Of a stretch of DNA of 64,000 nucleotides, positions 59,829-64,000 are shown one piece after another. The notes beneath the pieces were generated by a model. It searched no databases, was not told the DNA's origin, and saw only the letters and a list, made by a program, of their open reading frames with translations. Source of the DNA: Hyalella azteca (Eukaryota; Arthropoda; Malacostraca; Amphipoda; Hyalellidae); NCBI RefSeq assembly GCF_000764305.2, contig NW_025936295.1:909706-973705 (forward strand), given 5' to 3'. The translations under genes and the position numbers were made by a program. Every line of letters begins with the position of its first letter. The stretch's first letter is position 1.

Positions 59829-59889
59829 ATGTGTAGTACTCCATCATATTGCTGCCGTAGCGCGTATAGCCGATTGCAGCCAAATCCAT
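59829..59889 (-). CDS. sv: Pax2/5/8 exon 1 (start codon, residues 1-20)
   Basis: This is the likely first coding exon. It encodes MDLAAIGYTRYGSNMMEYYT and ends in phase 1 (ACA T) at a strong donor, T|GTGAGTAA. Joined to exon 2 it gives TCA (Ser) followed by GHGGVNQ, so the phase fits. The frame is open upstream to a TAA near 60000 without another Met, and I see no acceptor with a pyrimidine tract there. The ATG at 59889 with G at +4 is therefore the simplest start. Vertebrate Pax2/5/8 genes likewise have a short first coding exon before the paired domain. The main doubt is the 14-kb intron and the assembly junction between this exon and exon 2; an upstream coding exon cannot be excluded. Confidence 0.7.
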
Positions 59890-62118
59890 AGCGTTGGGAC
59901 CTCGAAGGCCGAAGATTCCAAAATTCGAATCCAGGATGTCGGTGAAGCCTGAGCCTTGGCCCCGACCACCAACAGATTTGAGGACCGTCGAACCAACAAT
60001 TTAGGCACTAATAACACGACTCATATTTCTATATTAATCAAAACCTTTTGAAAATAAATACGATAAATGATGATTATTATACCCCTGCATGAATTTTCAA
60101 CAATATCTGTCCACTAAAACAGAAGAAGGACTCGAGTAGCGTCATGCACTGCAGTGTAAGCCTGACTGAAGAACACCAGTCTCCTTCACCGAAAATAACT
60201 TTGACCGAACTCTGGTAACACAACAATTCTGAACACCTTCGATGTCTGCGCTAGCCAACTCGTGCTCAGCGAGACTGAAGAAGATTTTGTCTAAGTTGTC
60301 GTGTAACGTTGATGACGATGTTAGCACTAAGGCCACTTATAGGTGGCCAAACATAATACATGAGTGGCCGTCTATGGAGCTGGGGATTTATTATGAATTT
60401 CAGGTGACACGGAGGTGGCTTTTTGATCATCTATGAAACACCATCAAAAATTAAAAAGTACCTGTGCTATGGTAATTTTAAATATTCATATATTATTAGA
60501 TCACTTGATTGATGAAACAGTAACTTAACAAAAAAGTACAAACAAATAAAGTGACATAAAAATTCACCATGTCTCTGTGTTAGAAGTTTCGGGTTTCAGT
60601 TAAATGATCAGATTTAAAATCCGAAAATTTCCGAATCCTATATAATCCTATAAAATCCTATGTATATAAATCGTAAAATCCCGTATAAGTATACGGCCAT
60701 TAAATGGGCTCAACCGGAATTTACCGAGTTGATGTCAAAGCCTAAATATACGAATAAAAGACGCAGCAAAGCGAAATGTTTACAAGCAGATTTAAAATTT
60801 AATGTAGATAAGGAGGTTTGTATGAAGACAATGAATCTTTGCGTTATCTTCTTGATTTTAAATTCTTTGTTGAAATAGTGAAGATTTTATACTTATCATT
60901 GCTTATACATCAGCATGGTAATTAATGCATCAAACGGTAAATAATACTCGTAAATTTTATGCGATGCCGAGAATATAGAATAAAATTTCAGTAATTCGTT
61001 TTGATAGAAAACATTAAAACAGGTCAAGTAAAATTGATGATGTGAAATCGTTGAAGTATATGAAATCAATATTCAAAATCATTACACGCTTAATTTTATA
61101 TATATTTATTACTTTTCCTTAATTATGCACTCATAAAAAAGTAAATGTTGGAAACTTAGAAAAAGAACCCGAAGGTCTTACTTGCTTATGACACATTTAA
61201 ACAGTTAATTATGCAAATTTCAACACATGCATGCATGTGTTCCATGTATTTGAATTATCTCTTATGATACAAGAGTTCAAATTTATAAAAAGTTAAACGC
61301 TAGAAAATGTTAGTTCTTCCTTTCTTTGGTGGTTAAGTGCGTCCTTTTCTTGAATTTTATTTGAACCGTGGGATTATGAAAAATGTTAATATTAAAGTAT
61401 AATTTACTTACAATTATAAACGTTTGAAAGTGATTCATAAAGTGAAATTTTAATAGCTACTTTACGTGTATATTCATTTATATGTACTTACATTTAGAAA
61501 CTATAGTCTCGTGAAGTTTACTTATTTTTTTTTAGTTTGTAAGAAATTTCTAAAAAAAGTTTGATCACTTCAAGATACCGAGTGCCTATCAATGAGATCA
61601 CTTGATTGACATATAGATACTTTGTTTTTGACTGGTTCTAGTGAAAAATACAGCTTCGTTTGCTCAATTCCAAAGCAGGCATGCTCGATTAGATACTTGT
61701 TATACCATCATAATGAGACATTATGGACCTTTATGCTGATTTTCTGCTTACAAACCATGACTAAATGTTCTTTACCCGCTGTAAAAAATACAACAGAGAC
61801 ATGACTCTGAAAATCTAATAAATGACAGCGACTGAAATGTTCCTATCATTAATCTCATAATAGATCTTTGTTCTACCTATCATCCCTCTGTTATAAATCT
61901 TTCTTGGAATCTACGTTTTAATGAAAAAAATACATTTTCAGACAATGCGCTAAACAAAGAATCTTGTATACAACGGAGGTGGTCGCCTGGTAAAAAACAA
62001 TCGTTAGCAGGTGACCGCGGGTAAATAACAGTCAAATGTGAATTTTTTGCGACCATCCCATGCATAATTCTTTCAAATAAACCTAAATACCTGACTTAGG
62101 AAAAATGAATGGGTCAAA

Positions 62119-62262
62119 TTGTCCATAATAGTGATGCACTTTCATAGCGACGAAGGACGAGCACAGAGTGCATGCATGGACGAAGTGATTTGTCCTTTTG
62201 CCGAGTCAAAGCGGGTCAGGATGACTCACCCACTGGCAAAAAGTGCATCACTATTTGGACAA
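62119..62262. repeat. Imperfect inverted repeat at the left edge of repeat copy 2
   Basis: The left arm at 62119-62142 (TTGTCCATAATAGTGATGCA and onward) is the reverse complement of 62240-62262 apart from one indel. About 100 bp separate the arms. In copy 1 the right arm is present near 51672-51695, and the left arm is cut by the adapter. Confidence 0.8.
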
Positions 62263-63819
62263 AATTCCAATCACTTCCATGAGTGAAGTTGATTTTTTCG
62301 GAGATGTTGGATCGGTGGCGGACACGCTATAGGGATTATATAGCAGCGTGTGCTAGAACAACCTGGAACGCGTATCGTATTATTGTAACCTAAACATTTG
62401 GTGATCTCACAACTGTAGAACTCAAATAAAACACTGAGAAATGTTTTTTTCTGATATGAAGAAGACAATCTCACACATACTTATAATAAACTGCATGCGT
62501 ATGTATAGGTATCCTTTCAAAAGAGGCCTTGGCCGATCGATGAGGCAAGTGCTCCGATTTTTCTGACAGTCGAGCGAGGCCTTTTATATATATACTAACC
62601 AATTCGATGAAATTCTCTGCAGTTGACCCCACCATTCACTTCTTTTAAATGAACGGCAAAGCGCATCTTAGATCAATCCCCAATCTGCGGATTTCCTTAA
62701 AAAGAAGAGTTAACTACTAAAATCTAAAGTTCTCTTATTCAAATTTTCGGAGTTACGCTCTAACCTTCACTAATCTTTAAGATTGCCCATATCACCGTTT
62801 CATTGGGTACACGCACTAAATAGTTATAAAAAACGTGTCGGGTGCAAAATATAATGTTTTAGGTTGCGAAAATGGGTGCGTTTTTCAATTTGATAGATGA
62901 AATGAATGGATTAATTTATAAGCCGAGTTGAATTCCATACCATCCGTTATAGCTTCGAAAAATACTATTTTTTCTCATAAACTATGTCAAAGAAGATATT
63001 TTTTATAATGCTCAACATTTTTGAAAAAATACAATGTAAGTGATAATAGTTGATGTTGAAGTGCCCTAGACTCGTATTGTATTATAGACTAAATTGATTT
63101 ATTTTTTCATTATTTTTACTTCTATGATACACTACTTAATTAAATATCAAAGCATTTCATGAGTTGTGTTACATTATAATGATATTTATCATTGTTAGAT
63201 CGATCTTCCGACTAGTGAAATCGACCCTGTATTGTTTTTTCAAGTATTTGATGGATTCGGAATATTTAAAATAAAAATTAATTACATATTTTATTTCATA
63301 TTTTTTGTACGAGTTTCAGCGTCTACGAGCTTCAAAGCTTTACGTTTACTCTTAAATGATGTGTAGTGTAGCGTAAAATTATAAACTAAATTACAGCAAG
63401 AAGTCATCCTTGTTAGTTTCGCACATCTTGCCAATCACATATATTAAGTCTGAGCAGGATTCATTGCATTTGGAAATTTGATTGAAGGAAGTCGAATGCA
63501 TTTATCTATTATATTCACAATATTCTAATACACTTGATTGACTGATATTCTCACCATGAAGTAATAAAGCCGTCTAAGGCATCAGTAAATTAAGACATCA
63601 CCAAATTCGTGTAAATAGCCACTTCCTATGCATTCGATTTGACTTGAAAGGTGGATTCAATGTTTCTTATAATATAAGCAACATTATCCATGCATATACA
63701 GGAATACCAATCAAATCATATTTATTTATTTAAGTATAATTCATTTACCACGCCACAGAATATCAAAACAGTACCATTCAAAGAAAAAATAATCGCCCAA
63801 CTGTGGAAAATACGTACGA
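62133..63819. repeat. Long dispersed repeat, copy 2
   Basis: A direct-orientation relative of 51586-53438. It shares, among many stretches, GATCGATGAGGCAAGTG, AAACGTGTCGGGTGCAAAA, TACGAGTTTCAGCGTCTA and GAATACCAATCAAATCATAT. No coding capacity. The left limit is set only by where copy 1 is cut, so the true element may extend further left. Confidence 0.87.
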
Positions 63820-64000
63820 ATTTATCACCAATTTAGAGTAACGTACGCAGCTCGTATAGACACCGGCGATGTCACTCCGCAGTTAAGTTGATCATCTCGG
63901 TTGCGTTGCCAGAACTGACCTTGTCGCGCATTGCCTGCGCTTGAAATGGCCTAAAGTAACACAAGCCGCCCACAAAATACTCCAGAGTTTATTTCACTCA

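Larger units (their letters stand above)
149..59889 (-). other. sv: Pax2/5/8 (shaven) gene, coding span
   Basis: Ten coding exon positions on the minus strand join into one 637-residue reading frame: 59889-59829, 45809-45641, one of two exon 3 copies, 18489-18269, 9237-9152, 8132-8029, 7455-7307, 5252-5109, 2694-2035 and 270-149. All junctions are GT-AG and phase-consistent. The paired domain motifs ([60 protein letters not shown]) and the octapeptide YSINGILG place it in the Pax2/5/8 subfamily. Family members are nuclear DNA-binding regulators; Drosophila sv acts in cone cells and sensory bristle lineages. I found no convincing partial homeodomain. The 3' UTR runs out of the window and no promoter was identified. 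Intron 1 crosses an artificial junction at 51548-51585, so its true length is unknown. Confidence 0.93.
59890..64000. other. 5' flank of the Pax2/5/8 start codon
   Basis: Expected to hold the 5' UTR and possibly the promoter. I could not identify a TATA box, initiator or upstream exon with confidence. The region 60000-62100 is unique and AT-rich with short unsupported open frames. Repeat copy 2 occupies 62133-63819. Confidence 0.55.

Overview
The window is animal nuclear DNA, almost certainly from an insect. It is AT-rich, has long introns and many minisatellites, and holds no bacterial-style gene. One gene explains all the protein-coding signal I can defend: a Pax2/5/8 transcription factor (orthologue of Drosophila shaven, sv) on the minus strand. 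It runs from a start codon at 59889 to a stop codon at 149-151. I assembled it by eye from ten coding exon positions. Every junction has a GT donor, an AG acceptor and a matching codon phase. The exons total 1914 nt, giving 637 residues plus a stop, with no internal frame break.

Protein layout: a short N-terminus (1-21), the paired domain (22 to about 150), the octapeptide YSINGILG (189-196), a KRKR basic patch (210-213), then a long Ser/Pro/His-rich region ending in a Tyr/Gly-rich C-terminus.

The most striking feature is exon 3, which encodes the C-terminal (RED) half of the paired domain. It is present twice in tandem (27189-26992 and 26939-26742). Both copies are 198 nt, intact and phase-compatible, and 51 of 65 whole codons encode the same residue. 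Only 52 nt separate them. This is the layout expected of mutually exclusive exons, so the gene could make two factors with different DNA-binding halves.

A second pattern concerns splice sites. Just downstream of exons 4, 7 and 8, the true 5' splice site is the first member of a minisatellite whose units each carry another good donor-like sequence (six, six and two extra copies). Exon 2 is also flanked by minisatellites on both sides.

The rest is intron or 5' flank. It holds tandem segmental duplications (1.57 kb at 9790-12930, 0.84 kb at 29508-31162, 3.7 kb at 34757-42240), about twenty minisatellites, a MITE-like pair in opposite orientation, and a 1.7-1.9 kb repeat present twice (51586-53438 and 62133-63819). 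No intact transposase, reverse transcriptase, tRNA or rRNA was recognised.

Three spots are assembly artefacts: a Nextera mate-pair junction adapter at 51548-51585, an unmerged 93-bp overlap around the N at 33034, and an N at 47807 inside tandem repeats. Order and distance across these points should not be trusted.
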